A stretch of 43,578 nt of DNA from a virus: IMG/VR virus record IMGVR_UViG_3300037485_000689, positions 1-43,578 of that record; one strand, 5' to 3'. Each line of letters begins with the position of its first letter. The first letter of the stretch is position 1. Below, one piece after another: positions 6,356-15,929 of the stretch. The translations under genes were made by a program, and so were the position numbers. Under the pieces are notes generated by a model. That model worked only from the letters and a program-made list of their open reading frames with translations. It did no database searches and was not told the DNA's origin.

Positions 6356-7815
6356 TGGAAGATACTATAGGACTCGCAGGGAGCTTAGGCTTAATAAATA
6401 AGGGCGGTGCTGCCTTTGGCGGTAACGTATTAACAAGAGCGGCTAACAAAGAGCTTGAGATAAGTGTAGCCGAAAAGAAGGCTGAGGCATTAAGATTGGC
6501 TAAACAAGCTCAAGAAGAGAAATTGTTAATTAACAGGATAAGACCTAGTGGTAAATTCGATGAGTTGGCTAGAAAAAACATGGAAAAAACTTATGCTGAT
6601 ATGGTTATAAACAAGAAATATAACGACCCAGAAGAAGTATATAAATTTGGACTTTATAAAGACCAGCAAGAGCAAGCAACTAGAGAAAGAGCTACTGCTA
6701 AGGAAACTATGACCAAAAATGACTATGTTACTGTTCTACCAAAAGACAGACAGGCTTTAATAGACCATGACATTCCATATTTAACAGAAAGAGCGAAAGA
6801 CCCTGCAAGTGGAATTACAGCAGACCCTAATTTGTCAGACGTATTCCATTTAGCTCCTGAGAAAATGATTAAAAGGCTAGATGCCAATAAGATGATGACT
6901 GATATAGGTTCTAATATCCCTAAAGATGCTCCTTCTTATGATTACAGCCAGAAGTCAAAAACAATGAGTATTAACGGTAAGAACGTGATAGTATTCCCAG
7001 TTAAGAACGAAATATTAAATAGAGTTGCTGAGAATGTTTTTGGCTACGGAGTTGAAGGTGCTACTCAAGGTAACCCTGAAATAGCAGAAAACTTTAAAAC
7101 TGCTAACAAACAAAAAATAGATGCGGAAATAGCAGCCAATCCTAAGCTAACTCCTTATGAGGCTACTAAGAAAGTATTTATTGATGTTCTAAGAGAAAAG
7201 ACAATGGGTGGCGATGAGAATAAGCCTAGTGGCAAAGGAAGTGTTTTTAATTGGAACTCTGGAAGCGGAGGCAGTATAAGTAATGGAGAAATATCACTAG
7301 ACCCAATTACAGGAGACACTGGCGGATACAATGTTAGATATGTAAATGGTAAGAATCCTGAATTGAAGTCATATAACTTTAGCGGAACTGACAAAAAAGG
7401 AAACCCAATTACAATTTCTTTCTCTAATGTTGATAATGTATATAAGAACAGTGATGGAAGTGCTTATGTTGTGGGTGCGGTAGGGAAAGATGAATTAAGC
7501 GGCAAGGTGGTAAGCGGAACGATATATAACGTACAACCTTCTGAGTTGTTTAGTAATATAAAGCTTTCACAAGATGGATTTGACAAGCTAAAGGCAAAAC
7601 CAGCAGGCTCTTTTAATCCAGTAGCCGAATATAAGGCAAGAGAAGCTGCTTTTGAAGAGTATAAAGCAAAAAATCCAAAAGGTATGCTTGATATTGAAAC
7701 TCTATTTAATGACCCTAAAATTACAAAATATATAGCACTTAAACCTGCTAAAAAAGTAGAAGCTGCAAAGCCTAAAACAGCTTCGATAGGCGGAGCACCA
7801 AGACCAAAAAAATAA
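6355..7815 (+). CDS. candidate internal virion protein, 486 aa
   Basis: Unknown family. Residues 1-30 are Gly/Ala-rich (IGLAGSLGLINKGGAAFGGN), followed by a long charged helix (about 32-70) and mixed helical sequence to about 290. A low-complexity Gly/Ser segment near 297-308 leads to a beta-rich region (about 310-420) and a Lys/Pro-rich end. It starts inside the stop codon of the previous gene and ends 12 bases before the 2444-aa gene, so the three are co-expressed. By position it may be a core or ejection protein, but no enzyme motif is visible. Confidence 0.6.
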   Translation: MEDTIGLAGSLGLINKGGAAFGGNVLTRAANKELEISVAEKKAEALRLAKQAQEEKLLINRIRPSGKFDELARKNMEKTYADMVINKKYNDPEEVYKFGLYKDQQEQATRERATAKETMTKNDYVTVLPKDRQALIDHDIPYLTERAKDPASGITADPNLSDVFHLAPEKMIKRLDANKMMTDIGSNIPKDAPSYDYSQKSKTMSINGKNVIVFPVKNEILNRVAENVFGYGVEGATQGNPEIAENFKTANKQKIDAEIAANPKLTPYEATKKVFIDVLREKTMGGDENKPSGKGSVFNWNSGSGGSISNGEISLDPITGDTGGYNVRYVNGKNPELKSYNFSGTDKKGNPITISFSNVDNVYKNSDGSAYVVGAVGKDELSGKVVSGTIYNVQPSELFSNIKLSQDGFDKLKAKPAGSFNPVAEYKAREAAFEEYKAKNPKGMLDIETLFNDPKITKYIALKPAKKVEAAKPKTASIGGAPRPKK

Positions 7816-7827
7816 AAATATTAGGAT

Positions 7828-10800
7828 ATGCCACAAGAACCAGATTACACAAGCGAAATATATAAATACCTAGGAACTTTAGATAAGACTTATCAAAAAG
7901 AAATTAGTCTAGATAAATTCAAGGAATCTATGAAGGATAAGAACTATGCTTCTGATATTCATTCTTGGATTGGAAGCAAGGACGAAACCTTTACTAAAGA
8001 CGTGCCTTTTGATGATTTTTATGGCTCTATAAATCCAAAAACTCCTGCCGTTCCATCGTTCTCAACAGATATGTCAAATACATTACCTGTAATGAAAGAT
8101 TCTCCTTTACAAGCAAATGTAGATAAGGTTGTTAAAGAACCTGTTGTGCCTGCTATGCCAAAAGCATTTAGCATTCCTAAAGAAAAAGCAATAGTAGATA
8201 AAGACCCAATAGGTAGAACTAATTTATATAAAAGCACTGTTGACAATATAACAAAAAGAATTTCTAACAACCTTTTAATTGCAGATGAATTAGGGAAAAA
8301 AGGTGATGGTCAAGGTATGCAGAACGTAATGTCGCAAATAAACCAAGACCAAAAGAAAATAGAGTCATTAAATAAAGGCATAGATGCTCAACGTGTTATA
8401 GCAGAAGACATGGGCTACAACACTAAAGGAGAAAGTTTGTTAAGAGGTGTTAAGAGTACGCTTGCCTACTTCCTTACAGCTCCAGAAGGTTACGATGAAT
8501 CAATATCAGCCATAGAAAGAAGTTTTTATGGTATGGTTGGCATTGACACTGGTAAGATGACAAAAGATATTATTGATTGGAAAGCTAAGACAGAAAAAGA
8601 ATTAGGAAAGCCTATTGGAGTAGAAGAAATGAGGTTAAGCGATGATTTAGCTGTTATTGGAAGAAAAATATTAGACCAAACAAGTAAAGAAAAAAGCATA
8701 GCTAATTTAGGTTCTAAGTATAGCGGAGACGTAATTAAACTTGTAAAAAGTGGAGATGTTGGAGAGATTGTAAGTCAAGGAGTAAATTCATTTTTAGAAA
8801 ACGCACCTACGTCTTTAGCTTTTTTAAATCCATATTCAGCAGCAGGAGTAGTTGGTGGAATGATGAACCAAGAAATTACACAAGCTAAAAGCGAAGGTAA
8901 GGAAATTGGCGCACAAGTAGTAGCTGCTGGAGCAATAAAAGCAGCATTGGAATTTGCTACTGAGAATATGATGGGTGGAGGTAAAGTTGTAAAAGATTTA
9001 GTGGCATCAATAGGAAAGGAAGCAGCAGAAAAAGTTGTTAAGGAATCTATTGAAAAAATGGTCAAAGAAGGTTTCCTTAAAAAATATGGTAAAGCTATTA
9101 AAGAAGAAATATTAGGAGAAGTTACTAATCAAATAGGTAGTAATGCTGTTGATATTTATATGAACGGCAAAAAAGATGTTAAACTCAGTGACGGTATTAG
9201 TGATGCTGCTTTTGCCGCAATATTTTCAAGTGGGATACAAACAGCACCTGCATTATTAGCACAGAAGTATGTAGATAAAAAAGCGATAGCAGCTTCTCAA
9301 GAAAAGAAAGCACAAGCAGCAAAATTAATGGAAAGTGCTGTATCTCAACCAACTATAGCAGCACAAGATGCCATAGAAGAAAAAGCACAAAAACTAGAAG
9401 CAGAGGCTAATAAAGAAATTGACAGCCATGTTGAAACGGCTAAAAAAGCAACAGACGAAGATTTATCAAAAATAGATAATTTAGATACTTCAATTGACGA
9501 AATAAGTGCAAGTATCAACGAAAATTCTGACCCAGAAGTAATTGCAATACTTGAGGAAAAGAAGCAAGAACTTGAAAAAGAGCGTACAAGCACAATAAAA
9601 GAAATAGAAAAAAGACCAACATCAAACACTAAGTTCTATCAAGGTGTTGATTTTAAGGCACAAACAGGATTGCCTAATGGTGACTACACTGAAGAACAAG
9701 TAAAGGCGGCAAGAGAAAACAAATTAAAAGAAGCAGGCGTACCGCCATTAGAAATAGAAAAAATAAATGCAGAACAAGAAATTATACCAGCAACTGAAAC
9801 CTCTGCTGCACCAATTAGCGGTGTTAGTAGTGAAGTACAGGAATCTGGTGATGTAAAAGAAGCTGAAAAAGATATAGAAAGACGTAGGCAAGAAGACCTA
9901 AACGAGCCAAAAAAATATGCTAATTATGAGGCAATAGGAGATATTGAAAAAGTCAACGCCTACAAATATACTGATAAAGGTGAATTAATGGTCGGTTATG
10001 AAACCGAAACAAAAGCAGGCTCTTATTCGGGAGTAAAAGGTAGTATATCAGAACAGCAAGTTAAAAACATAGAAGAAAAAGATGGGAAAGAAGCTGCAAT
10101 AAATTATATAAAAGAGCAACTGTTAATAGCAGAAAAAAGAAGAACTGATTATATAAATGCTAAATATAATAGAGAGTTAGCAGAATTAGAAACTAAAACC
10201 AATAAACAAAATGATAAAGAAAACGGAACAGGGGTACAAAGTAACATCGGAGAAGGGAAAGAACCTGTCAAAACCCAACCTATCGAAACCACAGGCGGAG
10301 AAAAGATTGAAGCAGGTGGAAATGTTCAAGCATCTGAAGAAGAAGTAGTTAAACCAAGAGAAGAGAAAGAAGTAACTAAAAAGACAACAGAGGTTACCCC
10401 TAAAGAAGGTGATAGCTCAATTACTAAGTCTGCAAGAGGTATGATTCAAAACATGGTCTTTAAGGATGGTGAGTGGCAAATTAAATTTGGTAAAGTCTTT
10501 ACTACAGTTTCTAATGCTGTTCAGAAAGAAGCTCAAGATGCGTTTAATGAAAAGAATGCACCTGTCGCTGTAGAAGGTAAGGTCAAAGTAAAACCTTACA
10601 AGCAAGGAGATGGTGGAACAAAGGGAGTTTTTGAAGGAGAAGATGGTAAACTTTATAAATCTATCGAGCCGCAAGAGGCAGTTCAAGATAAAGAAGGAAA
10701 CTTTAATCGTCAAACTATTAAAGACACACTAACAGATGAACATGAAATACTGTCAGACCTACAAGATAACCCCCATGTGCCTAAAGTAGGTAAAATTGTA

Positions 10801-13800
10801 GATACCACAGAAGGTAAAGCTTTTGAAATAGAAAAATTAGACGAAGTTGATACATTTACAAAAGAAGAGTACAGAGAAATTCAAAAAATACTAAATGATT
10901 TAAACGACAAAGGTTATCATGTAGGAGATAGAGTTACTGTTATGAAACGCCCAAAAACAGGCGAACTTGTTATTATTGATTTTTCTGCTGGGTACAAAGG
11001 AAGTAGAATGTCAAGAGATGCCGATGAATATATGGGTGATGTAGCAAAAAAATTAAGTAAATCTGATGCTATAAATATTAAGTTAGAAGACTTCTCAGAA
11101 ACAAATAAAGAACAAGCTAATGCTTTTTTTGGCAAGGAATCAACTAACGAATATTATTTAACACAAAGACCCCCAAGCATAGGAACGCATCCAACAGATG
11201 GATTATTATCAGTTAACGAAGCAGAATATAGAAACAGAAAAAATGTTTATATACTTAAATATGATAGAAAACTTACACCAAACGAAATAGCTAACTTTGA
11301 ACTAACTCCTAAAGTAACAAATAAAGAATTTTTAGGTCAAAAAATATTAGGTGTATATGGTAAAACTCCATTTTATGTAACTGAAATAGATTACAAAAAT
11401 GGAATTGTAAAAATGGCTGCGGAGGTAGTTGGAAAAGAAGTAAAAAAAGAAATTTCTTTTAGGGAGTTTAGTAAAAATATAGACGAAGGTAAATATAAAG
11501 TAGAAGCACCTGTAGTTAAGGAGCAAGCCGCACCTCCAGTAAAAGCTGAAGAAAAACCAGCTAAGGAACAAAAAGAACCTGTTAAGGAACAAGCACCTGT
11601 AATAGAAGCTCCTAAACTAGAGATACCTGTTGTAGAAGAAACTGTAACTGAGCCTGCGGCTGCGGTAGAGGAAGAAGAAGAACAATACGAACCTATAACA
11701 GTATCAGACACTAGTCACGATACATTCACCAAGGACAACGCTGTAGACTACGAAGAAGGAGAAAAATACGGAGATAATGGACGTTCTTATTCCTACCTAG
11801 CATCAGTAACTGTAGAGTTAATAGATGATGTTAGTGGTGATAGCATAGGAACAATATCTAAGTTGAAAGACGAGGATGGCGAAATTACTTGGAATGCTGA
11901 GAACAATGACGGAGACCTAGTAGTTGAAGAAGCTAGTAGTAAAGGCGAGGCTCAACAAGCTCTTGTAGATAATTATAACAAACAGAAACTAAAGGAGTTT
12001 AATAAAGAAAAGGCTAAGGCTGCTAAGGAGAAAATTAAAGAGGCAGAGAAGGCTAAACAGAAAGCTGAGAAAGAAGCTGCGAAGGCGGCAAAAGCTGCTG
12101 AAAAAGCTGATAAAAAATCTAAGCCAGAACAAATAGGAAATGGATTACTAGACCTATTAGGAATAGAACCAGAGGAAACAACAGGTAAAAAAACTCCTAA
12201 GAAAAAACCTGTAAATGTAAGTAATAAATCAGAATTAGCTGAATTAGAAAATAACGCACAGGGAAACAAAAAAACTATAATAGAGGCAGCAAAGAAAGCG
12301 ATAGCCACTCTTAAATCTATATTCCCTGAAATGGATATCTATTTGCACGAAGACTCAGAATCTTATAACGAAACTATGAGAGACGAAGTGGGTGGTGTTG
12401 AGAATTCAAGGGGTAACTTTGCTTTTGAAAGAGATTCAAATAATAATCCAACAGGAAGGGGCAGGATAGATATAAATCTAAATAATGCTAAAGACACAAC
12501 AGTAGCGCACGAAATAACTCACGCTATTCTTTTAAAAGCTTTTGGAGATAATCCAGCATTATTTAAAATATTTAGAGATAGAATCTCCAGAATATTAAAT
12601 TCTGACCTAAACGATAAAGTTACGGCATTTGAAGACTTATATTCAGGTAACGAAGTAGCCTCAGAGGAATACTTGACAGAACTTTCTGCATTGCTTTCAC
12701 AAAGCGGAGAAAAAGTTACATATAAGCCAAGTACCTTAAAAAGGGTAGCTGCGGCAATAAATGACATAGTTTCAAAAATAACAAAAGGAAAGTTCCAGCC
12801 TTTTAAATCAGAAGTAGACTTTAAAAACTTTGTTGATTTTTTAAATCAAATATCAGGAGCAATAAATGAAGGCTCTGAAATAAACTTAGAATCAAAAGAA
12901 TCGGGCGATGCAGTAATAAGTGGCGTTGTGCCGTTAAGTAGATTAAAAAACAAATCGGACTTAGGATTTAAAAAATTTGATGTTAAGTGGGATGTTGGTG
13001 CTAAATCTAATATTAAGTTAAGTGTTCCAGCAGAAAGAAAAAGCCTATACAATGTAGTAGTAAAATCAGGAGGTGCAGTAGTAATTATAAATTCAGACGC
13101 TACAGGCATAGGTCTTACAAAAGATAAGGACTTATTGCAAGGTGGTATTGGATATACTTTTATCAGTGAAAACGTAAATGAAAATATGGCATTTGCTGCA
13201 AGTAACGATGGTAAAATACCTTCTTTTTATGCAGCGGTTGTTGATGCGGCAAATAAAAGAGATGCTGAGTACCCCGAAATGAAAGGCAAGCCTGTAGCCG
13301 TATTTGTAATGGTACAAACGCCTGCTGCTATGTTTGGAAACGCTTATTCAGCAGATTATTTTGGAAGAGTATTAAAGAAAATAACTAAAGATAAGTTAAT
13401 TAGTACTGAAGAAGCTAAAAAAGAACTTATTGAATTTATAGAAGATTATAAAGCTAACAATAAAACAGGTGAAAAATATAGAAATTCGTTAGACCTTCTT
13501 TCGGACTTAATAATGGAAACTGATTTTTCAAAAGAAGAATCATTAGGCAAATTAGTTGATTTGTTAATAAGCAATAGAACTTCTAAAGAAGATAAGTCTG
13601 CTAAATTTGGTTTTGATATTAGACGTTCATTCTTTGAAAAGTTTTTTGTTGGAGTAGGAACTGTAAAAAAAGAAGCTCCTGCTAGAAACCTAAGACTAAA
13701 GCTTAAAGAAAAAGGATATAATCACGAAGGATTCTTCAAGGAGTTTGGAGACAAAAATGTAATGTCTTTATTAGAAGGAGAGACAGCAGGTAAAAAACTA

Positions 13801-15162
13801 GCTGATGGTAATTTTGCTTTGACTGGTTTTTTTGTTGACCCTTATCAAGATAAAAGTACTTATATTGAAAATAGTAAAAAAGGAACTTACAAACACAAAC
13901 AATTTAATTCTAAATTTTACGGTGTAGACCCATTTGTATTAGATGGAAAATATTATGTAGATAAAATGTTTCCAGAAGCTAGATTTATAAGCAAAAAAAC
14001 AGGAGAAGAAGTTCCTGTACAAGTTGCGGCAGCTGGCTCTTTGTATCCCAGAACTCAAAGGTCGTCTCAATCAATAGTTGAAAGAGCAAAAAAAACACAA
14101 GAAGAATCTGAAGCAGCTGACAATAAAGGAACAATGGTGAGTAAGTCTCAAAAAGAGGCAGTAGATAAGGCGGTAGAATATAAAAAAGAAAGCGGTACAA
14201 CACAAGTAGCAACTACAACTGGTAGTTATGAAAAAGCTGCTAATATATTAAAAGGAATGGGCATTAGTTCTGATGTGTTAGACTACGGTGCAGGATTAGG
14301 ATACGGCTCTGATGCCATGTCAAATGTATTAGGATTTAATGTCGATAGTTTTGAACCTAACTCTGAAAGATGGAAAGGTAAAAATGATGTAACATTTAAA
14401 AGTTCTAATGATATAAATAAGAAGTATAATTCTATAGTTTCGTTAAGTGTATTAAATGTAGTTGAAAAATATATAAGAGACTCAATTGTTAAGGACATTT
14501 ATAATAATTTAAAGGATGGCGGAACTGCTATTATTAGCACTAGAAAATGGAGTGGAGATGTAAACCAAGCTAAAAATGCAGTTGACGGTGGGGAAAAAAA
14601 TAGTTTATATATTACAAGGACTCAAGAAGGCAAAAAAGTAAAGGTTTTTCAAAAAGGATTTGACGGAAACGAGTTGGTAGATTATATAAAAGATTTACTT
14701 GGCGACAAGGTAAGTGTAGAGAAAAATAACACGTTTGGTGCTGCTGGCGTTATTATCAAAAAGAATGGTAATATAAAATCTAAATCTCAAAGCTCACAAG
14801 ATTCTAAAATAAGAGACTACATAGAAAGCCAAAGAGAGGCTGGAGAATCCGATGCCGATATTAGAGCAGGTGTAGAAATGGTGGCTGATAAATTAGGTTT
14901 AACTAAAGAAGACATAAATAACTTAATGTCTGAAAATGAACCTAATAAGGCAACCACAGAGCAAGCAGAATTTATTCCAGATGCTAAGGATATAGCAGCA
15001 TTTAGTAAAATACTGGGAACTAAAAGCGGTGCTATTAGAAATAAGAACATAGCTGAGGCTATTAAAGTAAATCCTAAAATACAAGAGATTATGGACAACT
15101 TTGAAGAGCTAAAGAAACAATTAATGACTAGTGTTGAGTTAACGGAAGACTGTTCTTGGTAA
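7828..15162 (+). CDS. giant polyvalent virion protein with kinase-like, metallopeptidase and methyltransferase regions, 2444 aa
   Basis: Residues about 12-70 hold two copies of a 30-residue repeat ([WY][LI]G[ST]xDxT[FY]xK). Residues about 315-480 are Ala/Gly-rich and membrane-prone, as in ejected inner-core proteins. About 925-1075 is kinase-like, with a candidate K944, HVGD (1031-1034) and IIDFS with D1051. The usual catalytic-loop Asn is not evident. A YYLTQRPPSIG motif follows. About 1395-1435 is a Lys/Ala coiled coil. A zincin domain has HEITH at 1561-1565 and a possible third ligand E1618. About 1690-2050 is an unnamed domain. A class I methyltransferase has VLDYGAGLG at about 2150-2158 and LSVLNVVEK near 2207. 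The architecture fits phage polyvalent proteins thought to be packaged and injected to counter host defences. An AGGA lies just upstream of the ATG. Confidence 0.8.
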   Translation: MPQEPDYTSEIYKYLGTLDKTYQKEISLDKFKESMKDKNYASDIHSWIGSKDETFTKDVPFDDFYGSINPKTPAVPSFSTDMSNTLPVMKDSPLQANVDKVVKEPVVPAMPKAFSIPKEKAIVDKDPIGRTNLYKSTVDNITKRISNNLLIADELGKKGDGQGMQNVMSQINQDQKKIESLNKGIDAQRVIAEDMGYNTKGESLLRGVKSTLAYFLTAPEGYDESISAIERSFYGMVGIDTGKMTKDIIDWKAKTEKELGKPIGVEEMRLSDDLAVIGRKILDQTSKEKSIANLGSKYSGDVIKLVKSGDVGEIVSQGVNSFLENAPTSLAFLNPYSAAGVVGGMMNQEITQAKSEGKEIGAQVVAAGAIKAALEFATENMMGGGKVVKDLVASIGKEAAEKVVKESIEKMVKEGFLKKYGKAIKEEILGEVTNQIGSNAVDIYMNGKKDVKLSDGISDAAFAAIFSSGIQTAPALLAQKYVDKKAIAASQEKKAQAAKLMESAVSQPTIAAQDAIEEKAQKLEAEANKEIDSHVETAKKATDEDLSKIDNLDTSIDEISASINENSDPEVIAILEEKKQELEKERTSTIKEIEKRPTSNTKFYQGVDFKAQTGLPNGDYTEEQVKAARENKLKEAGVPPLEIEKINAEQEIIPATETSAAPISGVSSEVQESGDVKEAEKDIERRRQEDLNEPKKYANYEAIGDIEKVNAYKYTDKGELMVGYETETKAGSYSGVKGSISEQQVKNIEEKDGKEAAINYIKEQLLIAEKRRTDYINAKYNRELAELETKTNKQNDKENGTGVQSNIGEGKEPVKTQPIETTGGEKIEAGGNVQASEEEVVKPREEKEVTKKTTEVTPKEGDSSITKSARGMIQNMVFKDGEWQIKFGKVFTTVSNAVQKEAQDAFNEKNAPVAVEGKVKVKPYKQGDGGTKGVFEGEDGKLYKSIEPQEAVQDKEGNFNRQTIKDTLTDEHEILSDLQDNPHVPKVGKIVDTTEGKAFEIEKLDEVDTFTKEEYREIQKILNDLNDKGYHVGDRVTVMKRPKTGELVIIDFSAGYKGSRMSRDADEYMGDVAKKLSKSDAINIKLEDFSETNKEQANAFFGKESTNEYYLTQRPPSIGTHPTDGLLSVNEAEYRNRKNVYILKYDRKLTPNEIANFELTPKVTNKEFLGQKILGVYGKTPFYVTEIDYKNGIVKMAAEVVGKEVKKEISFREFSKNIDEGKYKVEAPVVKEQAAPPVKAEEKPAKEQKEPVKEQAPVIEAPKLEIPVVEETVTEPAAAVEEEEEQYEPITVSDTSHDTFTKDNAVDYEEGEKYGDNGRSYSYLASVTVELIDDVSGDSIGTISKLKDEDGEITWNAENNDGDLVVEEASSKGEAQQALVDNYNKQKLKEFNKEKAKAAKEKIKEAEKAKQKAEKEAAKAAKAAEKADKKSKPEQIGNGLLDLLGIEPEETTGKKTPKKKPVNVSNKSELAELENNAQGNKKTIIEAAKKAIATLKSIFPEMDIYLHEDSESYNETMRDEVGGVENSRGNFAFERDSNNNPTGRGRIDINLNNAKDTTVAHEITHAILLKAFGDNPALFKIFRDRISRILNSDLNDKVTAFEDLYSGNEVASEEYLTELSALLSQSGEKVTYKPSTLKRVAAAINDIVSKITKGKFQPFKSEVDFKNFVDFLNQISGAINEGSEINLESKESGDAVISGVVPLSRLKNKSDLGFKKFDVKWDVGAKSNIKLSVPAERKSLYNVVVKSGGAVVIINSDATGIGLTKDKDLLQGGIGYTFISENVNENMAFAASNDGKIPSFYAAVVDAANKRDAEYPEMKGKPVAVFVMVQTPAAMFGNAYSADYFGRVLKKITKDKLISTEEAKKELIEFIEDYKANNKTGEKYRNSLDLLSDLIMETDFSKEESLGKLVDLLISNRTSKEDKSAKFGFDIRRSFFEKFFVGVGTVKKEAPARNLRLKLKEKGYNHEGFFKEFGDKNVMSLLEGETAGKKLADGNFALTGFFVDPYQDKSTYIENSKKGTYKHKQFNSKFYGVDPFVLDGKYYVDKMFPEARFISKKTGEEVPVQVAAAGSLYPRTQRSSQSIVERAKKTQEESEAADNKGTMVSKSQKEAVDKAVEYKKESGTTQVATTTGSYEKAANILKGMGISSDVLDYGAGLGYGSDAMSNVLGFNVDSFEPNSERWKGKNDVTFKSSNDINKKYNSIVSLSVLNVVEKYIRDSIVKDIYNNLKDGGTAIISTRKWSGDVNQAKNAVDGGEKNSLYITRTQEGKKVKVFQKGFDGNELVDYIKDLLGDKVSVEKNNTFGAAGVIIKKNGNIKSKSQSSQDSKIRDYIESQREAGESDADIRAGVEMVADKLGLTKEDINNLMSENEPNKATTEQAEFIPDAKDIAAFSKILGTKSGAIRNKNIAEAIKVNPKIQEIMDNFEELKKQLMTSVELTEDCSW

Positions 15163-15186
15163 TCAGATAACAAAGACTTAAATTTG
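15156..15186 (+). promoter_or_regulatory. promoter for the ferritin-like gene
   Basis: -33 box TTG (15156-15158, inside the end of the giant gene), 20-base spacer, -7 box TAAATTTG (15179-15186) followed by C. The ATG at 15195 is eight bases later, predicting a leader of a few bases at most. Confidence 0.75.
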
Positions 15187-15194
15187 CATAAATT

Positions 15195-15689
15195 ATGAAA
15201 GAATATTATATGATATCAGACGAGGCAATGGAGATTATCGCTCCATTAGCTGAAATAGAGCTAGAACAATCGACCTTCTACAATCAATTGGCTGTAACTG
15301 CTAATAGATTAGGATTTCTAAGGGCACAAAAATATTTTAACCAAGAAGCTATAGAAGAGAAAGAACACTTCATGGGATGGGTTGATTATATCTCTGGAAG
15401 GGGCAACGCTTATACTATTCCTGCTATTGGAACAACTAAGTGCAAGAGCAAGAGCTTGTACGAGCTAATAGAAATGGCATTAGCTAAAGAAATTGAGGTT
15501 AGTAAGTTATATGCAGAGCAAGGTATGAAGTTATTTAATGTAGACCAACTTGCATACCAGAAGTTAATTGGTTACTTACAAATACAAAACGAAGCTATAA
15601 TATTCTATACCGATTTGTGTGCAAAGTTCGAAGGACTAGATAAAGCAGGAGAGTTAACAGCAGAACACTCGGAATTCGAAATAGGATAA
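15195..15689 (+). CDS. ferritin-like di-iron protein, 164 aa
   Basis: The protein has the ferritin helix layout. Helix A holds EIELEQSTFYNQL with candidate ligand E24. Helix B holds YFNQEAIEEKEHFM with the ExxH pair E55/H58. A connecting segment YISGRGNAYTIPAI closely resembles the ferritin B-C linker. Helix C (ELIEMALAKEIEVSKLY) offers a further Glu, and helix D (YLQIQNEAIIFYTDL) ends the bundle. Length is near that of bacterial ferritin. It would store or oxidise iron and might protect DNA or serve inside the virion. It has its own promoter and lies between two giant virion genes, so a virion or infection role is possible. A Dps-like identity is less likely because of the linker. Confidence 0.75.
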   Translation: MKEYYMISDEAMEIIAPLAEIELEQSTFYNQLAVTANRLGFLRAQKYFNQEAIEEKEHFMGWVDYISGRGNAYTIPAIGTTKCKSKSLYELIEMALAKEIEVSKLYAEQGMKLFNVDQLAYQKLIGYLQIQNEAIIFYTDLCAKFEGLDKAGELTAEHSEFEIG

Positions 15690-15702
15690 AAAAAAATTAA
15701 GT

Positions 15703-15771
15703 CAAGGTGTCGTATAAAGGCAATTACGCTAGTTTATAATTAGTATTGTGGTTCAATTCCATGCCCTATGA
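15703..15771 (+). tRNA. small tRNA-like sequence, candidate anticodon UAU
   Basis: The T arm is canonical (TGTGG, loop TTCAATT, CCATG). The D arm is GTA/TAC with a GG-containing loop. The anticodon stem GCTAG/TTAGT (two G-U pairs) closes loop TTTATAA with U33 and anticodon TAT. Faults are a variable loop of only two bases, no base 26, and an acceptor stem CAAGGTG/CCCTATG with two mismatches. Four more outer pairs (15699-15702 with 15771-15774) extend the acceptor helix, unlike a normal tRNA. UAU would read AUA (Ile). It could be a decayed phage tRNA or a tRNA-like RNA element. It follows the ferritin-like gene by 13 bases. Confidence 0.4.
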
Positions 15772-15780
15772 CTTTTATCA

Positions 15781-15811
15781 TTTGCTATTTCAAAGATTAG
15801 TATTAAATTTG
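15781..15811 (+). promoter_or_regulatory. consensus promoter for second small RNA
   Basis: -33 box TTTG (15781-15784), exact 19-base spacer, -7 box TAAATTTG (15804-15811). No coding start follows before the terminator about 85 bases later. Confidence 0.8.
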
Positions 15812-15816
15812 TGCGT

Positions 15817-15929
15817 TGATGTTAGGAATCAATGATTCAATTTGTATATTTAATTTTTTATAATAATATAACCGCCTTTAGATAGGCAACAAAAAGAGCT
15901 CGGATATCCTAACTATCTGGGCTTTTTTG
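15817..15929 (+). ncRNA. predicted small RNA of about 110 nt
   Basis: The start is inferred from the -7 box at 15804-15811 and the end from the terminator T-run. The 5' part can form TTGAT/ATCAA or the alternative GAATC/GATTC hairpin, the middle is AU-rich, and a GCCT/AGGC mini-hairpin precedes the terminator. Its terminator core (AGCTC...GGGCTTTTTT) resembles that of the unit at 5423-5498, but the bodies do not align clearly. No credible frame lies inside. Confidence 0.55.
15897..15928 (+). terminator. rho-independent terminator
   Basis: A 10-bp stem AGCTCGGATA/TATCTGGGCT (two G-U pairs) with loop TCCTAAC is preceded by AAAAA and followed by a run of six T. It would end the small RNA and also read-through from the ferritin-like gene. 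Confidence 0.85.

Noticed and set aside
11391-11711. Antisense frames inside the giant virion gene
   Set aside because: They mirror Glu/Lys/Ala-rich coding sequence, giving Ser/Phe-rich products without promoters; taken as shadows.
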